Positions 6,096-6,186 of a DNA stretch of 6,186 nt are shown piece by piece. Each line of letters opens with the position of its first letter. The stretch's first letter is position 1. This stretch comes from Campylobacterales bacterium. Lineage in GTDB: Bacteria; Campylobacterota; Campylobacteria; Campylobacterales; QNZT01. A program made the translations under genes and the position numbers. The notes under the pieces were generated by a model. It did not search any database. It saw only the letters and a list, made by a program, of their open reading frames with translations, and was not told the origin of the DNA. The DNA lies in NCBI GenBank assembly GCA_027081495.1, contig JALWKJ010000064.1, positions 1 to 6,186 on the forward strand, read 5' to 3'.

Positions 6096-6124
6096 ACTAT
6101 ATTTTTGTTTATCGGCATAAACAA
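6096..6124 (-). promoter_or_regulatory. Putative sigma-70 promoter of the acidic small protein
   Basis: Read on the minus strand, TTGTTT (6124-6119) and TATAGT (6101-6096) are separated by 17 bases, close to the sigma-70 consensus. Transcription would start near 6089, giving a leader of about 50 bases. Other -10-like boxes, TATAAG (6089-6084) and TATAAA (6080-6075), lie downstream, so the exact one is uncertain. Confidence 0.45.
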
Positions 6125-6125
6125 A
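6104..6125. repeat. Inverted repeat in the promoter, operator-like
   Basis: TTTGTTTAT at 6104-6112 and ATAAACAAA at 6117-6125 form a perfect 9-bp inverted repeat around CGGC. It covers the proposed -35 and the spacer, where a dimeric repressor would bind. A related half-site, AAACAAA at 6143-6149, occurs 24 bases further upstream. It could also simply be an AT-rich chance palindrome. Confidence 0.45.
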
Positions 6126-6186
6126 GATTAGTTTAGCCTATCAAACAAAAAATTTCATAAAAATTTATAAGTAAAATAGAATTTGA

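Noticed and set aside
6041..6124. N-terminal extension of the acidic minus-strand protein from TTG at 6124 or ATG at 6118
   Set aside because: No ribosome binding site precedes either start, the extra residues are basic and AT-driven unlike the rest, and the region overlaps the likely promoter and palindrome. The ATG at 6040 has a strong site.
6126..6186. Second, divergent gene or promoter at the right edge
   Set aside because: The stretch is AT-rich with many chance -10-like words, and no ribosome binding site plus start codon can be assigned before the window ends.

Overview
The window looks like ordinary chromosomal housekeeping DNA from a member of the Campylobacterota (Epsilonproteobacteria), most like the Sulfurimonas/Sulfuricurvum group. 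The reasons are the moderately AT-rich composition, the short Shine-Dalgarno sites, the style of the CdsA and Dxr proteins, and the gene order NFACT protein, small charged protein, cdsA, dxr. From memory, that order resembles Campylobacter jejuni Cj1349c-Cj1348c-Cj1347c(cdsA)-Cj1346c(dxr). The genus cannot be fixed from the sequence alone.

Layout: (1) 27-851 (+), an HDOD-domain signalling protein that has lost the HD metal pair. (2) 852-955, a short gap with a possible -10 box and a strong hairpin whose T-rich tail points to the minus strand. (3) 956-2209 (+), a PLP enzyme of the Cys/Met family, closest to O-acetylhomoserine sulfhydrylase. (4) 2206-3612 (+), an NFACT/RqcH-like protein overlapping the previous gene by ATGA. 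(5) 3539-3874 (+), a small charged protein whose start lies inside the NFACT reading frame. (6) 3946-4716 (+), CdsA. (7) 4713-5786 (+), Dxr, starting on TTG and overlapping cdsA by TTGA. (8) 5787-5818, a long perfect hairpin between convergent genes. (9) 5837-6040 (-), a 67-residue, very acidic protein I do not recognise, preceded by a promoter-like sequence that contains a 9+9 bp inverted repeat. Positions 6126-6186 hold only AT-rich DNA.

The five genes from 956 to 5786 all read the same way with gaps of no more than about 70 bases or direct overlaps, so they are probably one or two operons. Their functions are mixed: sulfur amino-acid synthesis, ribosome-associated quality control, CDP-diacylglycerol synthesis for phospholipids, and the first committed step of the MEP isoprenoid pathway. 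I see no mobile element, CRISPR array, tRNA, rRNA or defence system. The points most worth a second look are the unrecognised acidic protein with its operator-like promoter, the out-of-frame overlap at the end of the NFACT gene, and family-motif substitutions in the NFACT and PLP proteins. I find no convincing new multi-gene system.
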